64,000 bases of DNA from Pseudovibrio sp. Tun.PSC04-5.I4 (GTDB taxonomy: Bacteria; Pseudomonadota; Alphaproteobacteria; Rhizobiales; Stappiaceae): NCBI RefSeq assembly GCF_900104145.1, contig NZ_FNLB01000006.1, forward strand, positions 765,001 to 829,000, given 5' to 3'. The notes below the pieces were generated by a model that saw nothing but the letters and a program-made list of their open reading frames with translations, did not search any database and had not been told where the DNA came from. Position numbers and translations under genes: made by a program. Of the stretch, positions 34,364 to 42,486 are shown in pieces (the first letter of the stretch is position 1; every line of letters starts with the position of its first letter).

Positions 34364-34581
34364 TACGCGAGAGACCTTCAAACCAGCCCGCTGCCCAGTC
34401 TTTCCCATGGCGTGATCTTTTTTACAAAGCCAGCCGGGAACTTGGGTGGTCCTCTCGCACATTCTGGCAAGCAACCCCAACCGAGTTGGCCATGGCGCTG
34501 TTTCCTGAAAAGCCAAACGGATCTGCCGTTATGGAGCGGGAAACGCTGGAACAGCTCCTCACTCAGTTCCCAGATATTTAG
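34363..34581 (+). CDS. GTA gp10.1, small tail assembly chaperone; no standard start codon
   Basis: The frame carries FPWRDLFYKASRELGWSSR, FWQATPTELAMALFPEKP and a C-terminal helix EQLLTQFPDI, the pattern of the small rcc01693/TIGR02216 tail chaperones. The frame is open from 34255 to 34581, yet it contains no ATG, GTG or TTG before this domain; the first ATG is inside it. The nearest option is an ATA at 34363 that overlaps the gp10 TAA (TAATA, one base from the usual TAATG). A -1 shift out of gp10, for example at CCCG before the stop, is an alternative. Its stop lies on the ribosome site of gp11. Confidence 0.6.
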   Translation: MRERPSNQPAAQSFPWRDLFYKASRELGWSSRTFWQATPTELAMALFPEKPNGSAVMERETLEQLLTQFPDI

Positions 34582-34594
34582 GAGGGTTTAGGCA

Positions 34595-35143
34595 ATGGCC
34601 TCTAACAACAATGAAACCATAGATGTGAGCGAAGCACGGGAGCTGGAAGCAACCATGCAGGAGGTGAGTTCACTGGCTAAAGAATTCTCCTCCGAGCTGA
34701 GTAAAGGCCTGCAAAGCGCTGTAGTCTCAGGCAAGGATCTGCAATCAATCCTCTCCAAAGTCGCCCTCAATCTTTCCAACTCAGCCCTCAGCAGTGCCCT
34801 TAAACCGCTGGAAAATCTGCTCACCTCCAGCATCACATCGCTCATCAGCGGGCCATCAGCAGGCGTAACCCCCTTTGCCAAAGGCGGGGTCGTATCCTCA
34901 CCCACCATGTTCGCTATGGGTGGCTCTGGTCTTGGTGTGATGGGAGAAGCGGGCACAGAGGCAATATTGCCCCTGCAACGGGGCAGCGATGGCCGCCTTG
35001 GAGTTGCAGCATCAGGAGGCGGGACACACCCCAACATCACAGTCAATGTGATGGCACAGGATGTACGCAGTTTTGAAAAATCTCAGGGGCAGATTGCGAT
35101 GATAATGGCCCGCGCCACCGGACGGGGGCGACGCGGGCTATGA
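34595..35143 (+). CDS. GTA gp11, short tape measure protein
   Basis: 182 residues with a predicted coiled-coil N-terminus (ELEATMQEVSSLAKEFSSELSKGLQSA) and the tape-measure C-terminal block FAKGGVVSSPTMFAMGG, VMGEAGTEAILPL. Tape measure proteins set tail length; the shortness fits the small tail of GTAs. AGGAGGG is 8 bases before the start. The following 77-codon frame starts in its stop codon (ATGA). Confidence 0.85.
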   Translation: MASNNNETIDVSEARELEATMQEVSSLAKEFSSELSKGLQSAVVSGKDLQSILSKVALNLSNSALSSALKPLENLLTSSITSLISGPSAGVTPFAKGGVVSSPTMFAMGGSGLGVMGEAGTEAILPLQRGSDGRLGVAASGGGTHPNITVNVMAQDVRSFEKSQGQIAMIMARATGRGRRGL

Positions 35144-35373
35144 CGCCGGCATTGAAGAGGAGGGACTCAAGGACCGACGTAGTTTTGCTACCGGACGGTG
35201 GCAGCAAACTTTGTGGAAAATACCGCTGTTCAGCAAAGAGGGAGGAGCTTGAACATTGGGCCTGCGCAAATCACGCAAACAAATTTCCCATGTCAAACCT
35301 CATAGATGCTTCGTGCAGTCCTAACCTTGAGCCAAGTCAAACAGGAGAGGGATATGCCCTTATGTTTTGTTGA
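35140..35373 (+). CDS. Possible coupled small ORF between gp11 and gp12
   Basis: A 77-codon frame that starts on the ATGA of gp11 and overlaps gp12 by 20 bases. Its sequence (MTPALKRRDSRTDVVLL, later EELEHWACANHANKF) matches nothing I know and is rich in Cys, Arg and Ser, unlike a structural GTA protein. The 210 bases between gp11 and gp12 hold nothing else obvious. It may be noncoding spacer. Confidence 0.2.
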   Translation: MTPALKRRDSRTDVVLLPDGGSKLCGKYRCSAKREELEHWACANHANKFPMSNLIDASCSPNLEPSQTGEGYALMFC

Positions 35374-35998
35374 TGAACCATTCCCCCTTGGAATTTCCTT
35401 TGGGGCATCTGTCAGGGTTGAGAAACGCGCGCAGGTCTCCTCTCTGCTCAATGGCATGGAGATTCGGAATGCCATCTGGAAGGGCTCCCGCCGTCATTAT
35501 GATGTGGGCACAGGCCTGCGCAGTTCAGCAGACCTGCACAGTGTCCTCGGGTTTTTCGAGAAGGTGGGAGGCCGCCTTTGTGGGTTTCGGTTTCGCGACC
35601 CAATGGAGCATAAATCCTGCGCGTTTGATGGCGTGCCCAGCGCCACTGACGCGGTGATTGGCGTTGGCGATGTAACCACCACAACGTTTCAACTGGTTAA
35701 ACCTGTGGGCGTGGGGGCCAGCTTATGGCAGCGCAAAATATCAAAACCGGTGGTTGGTACGGTGAGTGTGGCCGTGGCGGGAATGACAAAGACCATCGGC
35801 AGCCATGTTCTGCTGGATCCGATGACCGGCCACCTTGAATTTCAAGAGGGACATATTCCCCTCAGTGAGGAAGTCGTGAGCGCAGGCTTTTTCTATGACA
35901 CGCCCACCCGCTTTGAAGCTGATCATCTGGATATCAACCTGCTGCACTTTGAAGCCGGACAGGTGCCCAGCATTCCCCTCGTGGAAATTATCGGCTGA
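35354..35998 (+). CDS. GTA gp12, distal tail protein (DUF2460)
   Basis: 214 residues. The start is the ATG at 35354, four bases after AGGAGAGG; the in-frame 16-codon extension lacks support. PFPLGISFGASV, RRHYDVGTGLRSSADLHSVLGFFEKVGGRLCGFRFRDPMEH and the C-terminal end FDTPTRFEADHLDINLLHFEAG match DUF2460. It joins the tube to the hub. Confidence 0.9.
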   Translation: MPLCFVDEPFPLGISFGASVRVEKRAQVSSLLNGMEIRNAIWKGSRRHYDVGTGLRSSADLHSVLGFFEKVGGRLCGFRFRDPMEHKSCAFDGVPSATDAVIGVGDVTTTTFQLVKPVGVGASLWQRKISKPVVGTVSVAVAGMTKTIGSHVLLDPMTGHLEFQEGHIPLSEEVVSAGFFYDTPTRFEADHLDINLLHFEAGQVPSIPLVEIIG

Positions 35999-36036
35999 TC
36001 TCATTTAACGCTCCTGCATATTGAAAGAGCAAACTC

Positions 36037-36924
36037 ATGTTCAACGCTGCTTTGAAAGAACACCTGCAAGGGGATGGGCTCACTGTGGCCTATTGCTGGC
36101 AATTAAAAGCCAATAACGGGCACACCCTCGGCTTCACCAACCATGATCACGCGATTACCTTTGATGGAATGACCTTCGAGCCGGGATTCGGGTTTGATGG
36201 CACGCAAGCCAACGCGCAAGCTGAGTTTCAGGCAGGACAAGAAGAAGCCCTCGGCATTCTGTCCTCAGATAGCCTGAGCGAGCAGGACTTGTATGCTGGT
36301 CTTTGGGACAATGCAGCAGTTGAGGTCTACCTCGTCAACTGGCAAGCCCCGGATCAGCACCAGTTACTTCGCCGGGGAGATCTGGGAGAAGTCACAAGAG
36401 ATACCAACGTATTTCGCGCAGAGTTTCGCTCACTGGCAGCGCGACTTTCAGCACCAAAGGGCAGGGTGCTCTCCCAGCAATGCCATGCAGACCTTGGTGA
36501 TGCAAAGTGCGGTGTGGACCTGAGCGCAACAAAGAATACCCGCTCAGTCACCATCGCGAGACAAGATGCCAGCAAACACCTCATCATTGAGGCCAATGCC
36601 GATATCACCGCAGGCTGGTGGGCGTTTGGTAAACTCACTCTGTTGGCAGGCCCTTACAAGGATCAAGCTCTTCGTATTGCAGGCCATACAGCAGAGCAAG
36701 GCGAACATAGATTATCCCTTTGGTCGCCAATTTTGCTGGAATTGACCTTTCCCCTCGCAGCGAAAATCAGTGTTGGCTGCGATAAGAGCTGGGGCACATG
36801 CCAGTCACGGTTTCAAAACCACCAAAACTTTCGCGGCTTCCCTCATATGCCGGGCAATGATTTTATGCTGGCGGGACCAGAAAGCACCTCCGCTGGTAAC
36901 AACGGCGCAAAGCTGGTGGGGTGA
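36037..36924 (+). CDS. GTA gp13, hub protein (DUF2163) with four cysteines
   Basis: 295 residues of the DUF2163/phage BR0599 hub family: TVAYCWQLKANNGHTLGFTNHDHAITFDG, LRRGDLGEVTRDTNVFRAEFRSL. Cysteines C149, C158, C248 and C255 occupy places expected of the hub Fe-S cluster seen in the R. capsulatus GTA structure. The C-terminal region resembles DUF2163 C-terminal folds (CDKSWGTCQSRFQN). A GTGA/ATG start of gp14 follows. Confidence 0.9.
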   Translation: MFNAALKEHLQGDGLTVAYCWQLKANNGHTLGFTNHDHAITFDGMTFEPGFGFDGTQANAQAEFQAGQEEALGILSSDSLSEQDLYAGLWDNAAVEVYLVNWQAPDQHQLLRRGDLGEVTRDTNVFRAEFRSLAARLSAPKGRVLSQQCHADLGDAKCGVDLSATKNTRSVTIARQDASKHLIIEANADITAGWWAFGKLTLLAGPYKDQALRIAGHTAEQGEHRLSLWSPILLELTFPLAAKISVGCDKSWGTCQSRFQNHQNFRGFPHMPGNDFMLAGPESTSAGNNGAKLVG

Positions 36925-36926
36925 AA

Positions 36927-37364
36927 ATGACCTTGACCCGTGATGACATCATCGCCGAGGCCCGCAGTTGGATAGGAACCCCCTACCAGCATCAAGCCTG
37001 CGCCAAAGGGGCCGGCTGCGACTGTCTCGGCCTCATTCGTGGACTCTACCGATATACGCATGGCTCAGAGCCGCCAATGCCCGCAGCTTATGCACCCGAA
37101 TGGGCTGAGCTGCGAAAAGACGATCAGCTCCTCCATGCCGCCCAGCGCTATCTGCATGAAATTGAGGGACAAGCGCAGACCCCGATGCCCGCTGAAATCA
37201 TTTTGTTCCGCTGGGCACCTCAATACCCTTGCAAACATCTTGGCGTGATGAGTGGCAGTGACCGTTTCATCCACGCCTATGAGCCTGTGGGTGTGGTTGA
37301 AAGTCCGCTCGTTCCCATGTGGCGCAACCGCATAGCAGCCCGGTTTTCTTTTTTCCCAAATTAA
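36927..37364 (+). CDS. GTA gp14, NlpC/P60-type cell wall peptidase
   Basis: 145 residues. Catalytic Cys is C33 in GAGCDCLGLIRG, and the His lies in CKHLGVMSG, the NlpC/P60 order. Such proteins help the tail cut the peptidoglycan during DNA delivery. The ATG at 36927 with GGTGGGG at good spacing is preferred over the GTG at 36921. Confidence 0.9.
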   Translation: MTLTRDDIIAEARSWIGTPYQHQACAKGAGCDCLGLIRGLYRYTHGSEPPMPAAYAPEWAELRKDDQLLHAAQRYLHEIEGQAQTPMPAEIILFRWAPQYPCKHLGVMSGSDRFIHAYEPVGVVESPLVPMWRNRIAARFSFFPN

Positions 37365-37386
37365 TCGTTTCAGAAAGGAATTCCCT

Positions 37387-40300
37387 ATGGCAACCATGGT
37401 ACTTTCCAGTGTGGGTGCAGCGGTTGGTGGTGCCATTGGTGGGCCTATCGGCGCGATTGCAGGGCAGGCATTGGGCGCATTGGCTGGGTCCTATATCGAC
37501 CAGCAAATATTTGGTGAAACACGGGAAATCTCAACCGGAAAACTGGGAGACCTGCAATTACAAACCGCTGCTGAAGGCGCATCCTTGCCCTTCGTATATG
37601 GCCGCGTGCGGGTCACAGGCAATATCATCTGGGCAACCCGGTTTGAGGAGGTTGTTAGGGAAGAAAAGCAAGGTGGTAAATCCGCCGGGCCATCAACCAG
37701 TGTTACCAGCCACAGCTACTACGCCAATTTTGCGGTGGGATTATGCGAAGGCCCGATATCCGCCGTGCGCCGCATCTGGGCCAATGGCAAGGAGCTGGAG
37801 ACCTCCTCCCTCAACCTGCGTATCTACCTTGGAAGCGAAGACCAGCAACCGGACCCGCTTATTGAAGCCAAACAAGGCGCAGCCCCGGCCTACAAAGGCA
37901 CAGCCTATGTGGTGTTCGAGCATTTACCATTGGCAGATTTTGGCAACCGCCTGCCCCAATTGGCATTTGAGGTGTTGCGCTCTGTAGAACCCTTGGAGCA
38001 ACAAATCAAAGCGGTGACCCTTATCCCCGGTGCGGGGGAGTTCATCTATCATCCAGAGGAGGTGTTACAGGAACTCTCTCCGGGCAACACCAGAAGCGTC
38101 AACCGCCATGGCAACGGCGAGGAAACAGACCTCATCCGGTCGTTAGACGAGTTACAAGCCCTTTGCCCCAATCTACAAAGTGTCGCGCTGGTGGTCTCAT
38201 GGTTTGGCGATGACCTGCGTGCATCACACTGTTCCATTCGTCCCAAGGTTTCCAACAACACGGCCAAGCACTTGCCCGCCAATTGGAGCGTGGCTGGCCT
38301 TGCAAGGTCGCAGGCACAGCAAGTCTCACAGATTGATGGCAAACCAGCCTTTGGCGGCACTCCCTCGGATGCGTCCATCATCGCAGCGATCATCGAGCTA
38401 AAACGGCGCGGCTTGAAAGTCATGTTCTATCCGTTTGTGATGATGGATATTCCCGCAGACAACCAATTGCCGGACCCATATGGCGCTGCAAAACAGGCAA
38501 GCTACCCATGGCGCGGCCGCATCACCACAGATATTGCGCAGGGTGTAACAGGGTCTTCGCAGGGAACCTCTGCCATCAACCCACAGATAGAGGCGTTCCT
38601 TGAGGAAAGCACCCAATGGCGCTACCGCAAGTTCATTCTCCACTACGCAAATCTGGTGAATGAGGCAGGCGGTGTCGGTGCATTCCTGATCGGCTCAGAG
38701 CTGCGCGGTCTCACACAAAGCTGGGCGGGCGCTGGTTCGTTTCCGTTCGTCGATCACTTAAAAACGCTGGTGGGAGACGTGCGCCAGATTGTTGGAAACA
38801 CAACAAACCTCTCCTATGCTGCGGACTGGAGCGAATACGCAGGCTACGCGCCGCAATCAGGTGACCTACGATTTCCTCTCGATCCACTCTGGGCACGGCC
38901 TGAGGTCGACTTCATCGGCATAGATAACTACCTGCCACTCACAGACCTACGAGATGAAGATGATCCGCAAAGTGCCTATGATCTGGAGCAACTACGTGCG
39001 GGAATCACCTCTGGTGAGTACTACGACTGGTATTATGCCAACCAAGAGGCACGGAACCAGAAGGCCCGCACCCCCATTACTGACGATGCCCATGATAAGC
39101 CATGGGTTTTTAGGCAAAAAGACCTGAAGAGCTGGTGGCAAAACCAGCATGTGGAGCGGGTTGGTGGAACGGAAGTAAGCAGCCCCACACCATGGGTGCC
39201 GCAATCCAAACCCATCTGGTTCACAGAGCTTGGCTTTCCAGCCGTTGACAAAGGCACAAACCAGCCCAACGTTTTTGTCGATCCCAAATCCTCAGAAAGC
39301 CACTTACCTCATTTTTCCAAAGGCCATCGGGACGATCTGGTACAACGCCGTGGGCTAGAAGCTCAGCTAAGCTATTGGGGCACGGATCATCCAAATTGGC
39401 CTCAAGGGGACAATCCAACGTCCAGCCACTACTCGGGCGAAATGGTTGATCCAGATAATGTCTATCTCTGGACGTGGGACGCACGGCCCTATCCTGAGTT
39501 CCCAACCTACACCAGCGAGTGGGCAGATGGCCCCAACTGGCAGCTCGGGCATTGGCTGACGGGACGCCTAGGCAACCTCTCTGCAAATGGCCTGATCCGC
39601 GCCATGCGAGACGATTTCGGCCATACTGCAGACCTGTGTGAACTTGCCGACCTTGGGGAGAGCATTGAGGGGCTGGTGGTTGCGGGTCCAACATCGCTGC
39701 GCTCAGCTCTTTCTCCCGTCCTGCAATTGTTCGACGCAATGGCAGTCGATCGCGGCACGCATCTTGCTATTGTATCAAAACACCCTGCTGGGACCAGTCC
39801 CATCGACAACACATTACAACTGGGGGATATTTTAGAGGCTCAGCAAGAGGGAGAGGGGTTTATCTCCATCGCTCGAAATGATGGAAAAGATCTGCCAGCT
39901 GAGTTGCGCTTGTCCGGTTCTGACCCTCAACGTAATTTTGAAAGTATCGTGGTTGCATCCCGCAGGCTGGAGGGTGTTGACCGAAGAACGTCAACAATTC
40001 ACCTCCCTATCGTTGTCTCGTCCCATACAGCTAAACGTCTGGTGAGAAAGCTGCATCAATCACTTTGGCTAGACCGTGAAAAGATGATGTTCAACCTATC
40101 GCTTAAAACCGCAGATTTGCGTGTTGGAGACCAGATAACACTGCCGGCGGAATTGCTAAGTGAACAAGCAACACCAATGACATGCCGGATAGATCAGATT
40201 TCGCTGGGCTCTTCAATGGAGATTGAGGCTACGCGCTTGTCAGGATCACCATCCGCAGCGACTGCAATCTCCAACCACGGTGATGTTGCTCCCATCTATA

Positions 40301-41277
40301 ATGAGGGCACATCCGGCCCGCCTCTCGTTAAAATCATTGATCTGCCAGGGTTCCATTCAGAAGGGCCCGATGATGGCAGCCCGGTCATCGCGGTCTATAA
40401 CCAAAGCTGGCCCGGAGCCTATCAGGTCTATCAGTCCAGCTCGGGCGAGGATTTCACACCGCTCATGCAAGTGACTGACCCTGCTGTGATGGGAGAACTG
40501 GTTGAGAACCTCTCCGCCGGCCCTGTCTGGCGCTGGGATCTCAAATCAAACCTAACCGTCAAACTGTTTGGGGGCACACTGCAAAGCCGCAAGGAACTGG
40601 ATGTTCTGGCAGGTGCAAATGCGTGTGCAGTCAAAACCTTGGATGAGTGGGAGGTGATACAGTATTGTAATGCCGAATTAATCGCGCCCATGACCTACAA
40701 ACTCACCAAGCTTTTACGCGGCCAGTTAGGCACAGAGCATTTAGCGGTGATAGGCACGCCAACAGGAGCTGACTTCCTCGTGCTGGACGCCTCCATACAG
40801 AAGTTACCATGGACCTCGGACAAAGCGGATATAACACTCTCGTACCGTGTCGTTCCTGCAGGCAAACCGCTTGGATACAAATGGGCAACAACCACCACGG
40901 ATACAGGAGACCAAAGTGCGCTCAAACCGTATGCGCCGGTTCATGTGAAAACCTCACAAGAAATCAACGGTGATCTCCACATCGCATGGACGCGCAGAAC
41001 ACGGTGGGAAGGGGACAGTTGGGCGCTGGTGGACGTTCCGCTTCATGAGGATGTTTTGCAATTCAGCGTAAAAATATACAAAAGTGTTGCCGGACAAAGT
41101 ACCGTCACTTTTTTGCGTGAGCTCACGGTAGAGAAGAGTGAGGCAATCTACTCCCAGTCAATGATGCTTCAGGATGTAGGTGTGGGGAACCATCAACTTA
41201 AGATAGATATTGCGCAGCTCTCCGCCAAATATGGAAAGGGAACAACCATCACGAGTACGTTCAAAGTTTACCTCTGA
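37387..41277 (+). CDS. GTA gp15, megatron / host-specificity tail tip protein
   Basis: 1296 residues, the largest GTA protein. A glycine-rich hydrophobic N-terminus (VLSSVGAAVGGAIGGPIGAIAGQALGALAG) is followed by the tail-tip beta domain (VYGRVRVTGNIIWATRFEE), a TIM-barrel region (about 240-660, with YAADWSEYAGYAP, DFIGIDNYLPLTD and IWFTELGFPAVDKG) and C-terminal fibronectin-like and receptor-binding parts. This order matches GTA_TIM and phage-tail_3 domains. It presumably forms the tip that contacts the recipient cell. It is intact, with no stop or frameshift seen. Confidence 0.94.
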   Translation: MATMVLSSVGAAVGGAIGGPIGAIAGQALGALAGSYIDQQIFGETREISTGKLGDLQLQTAAEGASLPFVYGRVRVTGNIIWATRFEEVVREEKQGGKSAGPSTSVTSHSYYANFAVGLCEGPISAVRRIWANGKELETSSLNLRIYLGSEDQQPDPLIEAKQGAAPAYKGTAYVVFEHLPLADFGNRLPQLAFEVLRSVEPLEQQIKAVTLIPGAGEFIYHPEEVLQELSPGNTRSVNRHGNGEETDLIRSLDELQALCPNLQSVALVVSWFGDDLRASHCSIRPKVSNNTAKHLPANWSVAGLARSQAQQVSQIDGKPAFGGTPSDASIIAAIIELKRRGLKVMFYPFVMMDIPADNQLPDPYGAAKQASYPWRGRITTDIAQGVTGSSQGTSAINPQIEAFLEESTQWRYRKFILHYANLVNEAGGVGAFLIGSELRGLTQSWAGAGSFPFVDHLKTLVGDVRQIVGNTTNLSYAADWSEYAGYAPQSGDLRFPLDPLWARPEVDFIGIDNYLPLTDLRDEDDPQSAYDLEQLRAGITSGEYYDWYYANQEARNQKARTPITDDAHDKPWVFRQKDLKSWWQNQHVERVGGTEVSSPTPWVPQSKPIWFTELGFPAVDKGTNQPNVFVDPKSSESHLPHFSKGHRDDLVQRRGLEAQLSYWGTDHPNWPQGDNPTSSHYSGEMVDPDNVYLWTWDARPYPEFPTYTSEWADGPNWQLGHWLTGRLGNLSANGLIRAMRDDFGHTADLCELADLGESIEGLVVAGPTSLRSALSPVLQLFDAMAVDRGTHLAIVSKHPAGTSPIDNTLQLGDILEAQQEGEGFISIARNDGKDLPAELRLSGSDPQRNFESIVVASRRLEGVDRRTSTIHLPIVVSSHTAKRLVRKLHQSLWLDREKMMFNLSLKTADLRVGDQITLPAELLSEQATPMTCRIDQISLGSSMEIEATRLSGSPSAATAISNHGDVAPIYNEGTSGPPLVKIIDLPGFHSEGPDDGSPVIAVYNQSWPGAYQVYQSSSGEDFTPLMQVTDPAVMGELVENLSAGPVWRWDLKSNLTVKLFGGTLQSRKELDVLAGANACAVKTLDEWEVIQYCNAELIAPMTYKLTKLLRGQLGTEHLAVIGTPTGADFLVLDASIQKLPWTSDKADITLSYRVVPAGKPLGYKWATTTTDTGDQSALKPYAPVHVKTSQEINGDLHIAWTRRTRWEGDSWALVDVPLHEDVLQFSVKIYKSVAGQSTVTFLRELTVEKSEAIYSQSMMLQDVGVGNHQLKIDIAQLSAKYGKGTTITSTFKVYL

Positions 41278-41429
41278 CATTAAGGGCGGTTTAAACAGGG
41301 TTATCCAAATTTCTTTAAGGAGAATGCCCAGTGCTGGCACAAGGGGCCAAGAATCTGCTAGGTCATTGTTTTGGAATAATAACGCATCGTTCATGTGACG
41401 TTCAGCGCTTGCCGGTTAGAAGACCCATT

Positions 41430-41723
41430 ATGAGACATCGAATCCAACAATTCCTTTTTCGCCCTTTGATGGCATTGGCTTTGGTAACTGCCGTTTTCGC
41501 TTGGTCCACTCCAGCTCATGCTGCGTGTTTGTCGTCCAGCGCCACACGCCAGGCGGTTGCCAGTGGGCAGGCGAGGCCTTTAGGATCTTTGCGCGTCAAC
41601 GGACAGATCCTTTCAGCCAAACTGTGCGAAAGCGGCGGCGGGTTGGTTTACGTGCTGTCGGTGCTCAACAACGGAAATGTTTCACAAGTGCGATTGAACG
41701 CACGAACGGGACGCAGGCAGTAA
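41430..41723 (+). CDS. FeuN-like small periplasmic PepSY-type protein
   Basis: 97 residues. A Sec signal peptide (RPLMALALVTAVFAWSTPAHAA) precedes a mature part of about 70 residues, SATRQAVASGQARPLGSLRV, LCESGGGLVYVLSVLNNGNVSQVRLNARTG, a PepSY-like fold. The position directly before a FeuP/FeuQ pair matches feuN of Sinorhizobium, a small periplasmic repressor of FeuPQ signalling. The start at 41430 is chosen by the signal peptide; a longer frame to 41331 lacks a ribosome site. Confidence 0.7.
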   Translation: MRHRIQQFLFRPLMALALVTAVFAWSTPAHAACLSSSATRQAVASGQARPLGSLRVNGQILSAKLCESGGGLVYVLSVLNNGNVSQVRLNARTGRRQ

Positions 41724-41820
41724 CGAGAGTGCCAAGAGCTTTGGATATAAGAAGTCTTGCCTGAATTTGAACGAATTTTTCAAGCGATATAAACTTTGAA
41801 GCTGGTGTGGGGTATTTGTA

Positions 41821-42486
41821 ATGCGGATGTTGGTTGTCGAAGATGACGGCGATTTAAACAGGCAGCTGTGCGAAGCGCTGGAAGATGCAGGCTACGTTGT
41901 CGATAAAGCATTTGATGGTGAAGAAGGGCATTTCCTCGGAGATACCGAACCGTATGACGCGATTATTCTGGACCTGGGTTTGCCGCAAATGGATGGCCTC
42001 AGCGTGCTGGAGCGCTGGCGCCGCGATGGTCATACCACACCTGTCCTCATTCTCACCGCACGCGACCGGTGGAGTGATAAGGTTGCCGGTATTGATGCGG
42101 GCGCAGACGATTACGTTGCCAAGCCGTTCCACATGGAAGAAGTCCTGGCGCGGGTGAGGGCTTTGGTTCGCCGTGCAGCTGGTCTGGCATCCAATGAGAT
42201 CTCCATTGGCGATATTGTTTTGGACACCAAGGCGGGCAAAGTCACCAAAAACGGTATGTCCGTCAAACTGACCTCTCACGAATTTCGCTTGCTGTCCTAT
42301 CTCATGCACCATAAAGGCAGAGTAATTTCCAGAACCGAATTGGTTGAACATCTCTACGATCAGGACTTTGACCGCGACTCCAATACCATTGAAGTCTTTG
42401 TAGGTCGCTTGCGGAAGAAATTCGGCAGCAAAATGATCGAGACAGTGCGCGGATTGGGTTATCGGTTACAGGAAGAAAATGCCTGA
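41821..42486 (+). CDS. feuP: FeuP-like OmpR-family response regulator
   Basis: 221 residues, receiver plus winged-helix. The phosphoacceptor is D51 in IILDLGLP, with T79 in ILTARD and K101 in AKPF; the C-terminal DNA-binding domain starts near 125 and contains SHEFRLLSYLMHHKGRVISRTELVEHLYDQD. It overlaps the kinase by 8 bases. Neighbours and sequence support the FeuP name, which is by context. Confidence 0.82.
   Translation: MRMLVVEDDGDLNRQLCEALEDAGYVVDKAFDGEEGHFLGDTEPYDAIILDLGLPQMDGLSVLERWRRDGHTTPVLILTARDRWSDKVAGIDAGADDYVAKPFHMEEVLARVRALVRRAAGLASNEISIGDIVLDTKAGKVTKNGMSVKLTSHEFRLLSYLMHHKGRVISRTELVEHLYDQDFDRDSNTIEVFVGRLRKKFGSKMIETVRGLGYRLQEENA

Larger units (their letters stand above)
26803..41277 (+). 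mobile_element. Gene transfer agent structural cluster, RcGTA-like
   Basis: A contiguous 14.5-kb same-strand run with the gene order of the Rhodobacter capsulatus GTA: small terminase, large terminase, portal, gp3.5, protease, capsid, connectors gp6-gp8, tail tube gp9, gp10, gp10.1, short tape measure gp11, gp12, gp13 hub, gp14 peptidase, gp15 megatron. No integrase, repressor, replication or lysis genes and no flanking repeats are visible, so it looks domesticated, not an active prophage. Several frames overlap, which suggests one long transcript. GTAs package random host DNA; whether this one makes particles cannot be judged from sequence. Confidence 0.92.

Noticed and set aside
34209..34415. 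Alternative frame over the gp10/gp10.1 junction
   Set aside because: Starts at a GTG inside gp10, has no chaperone sequence and stops just before the conserved domain.
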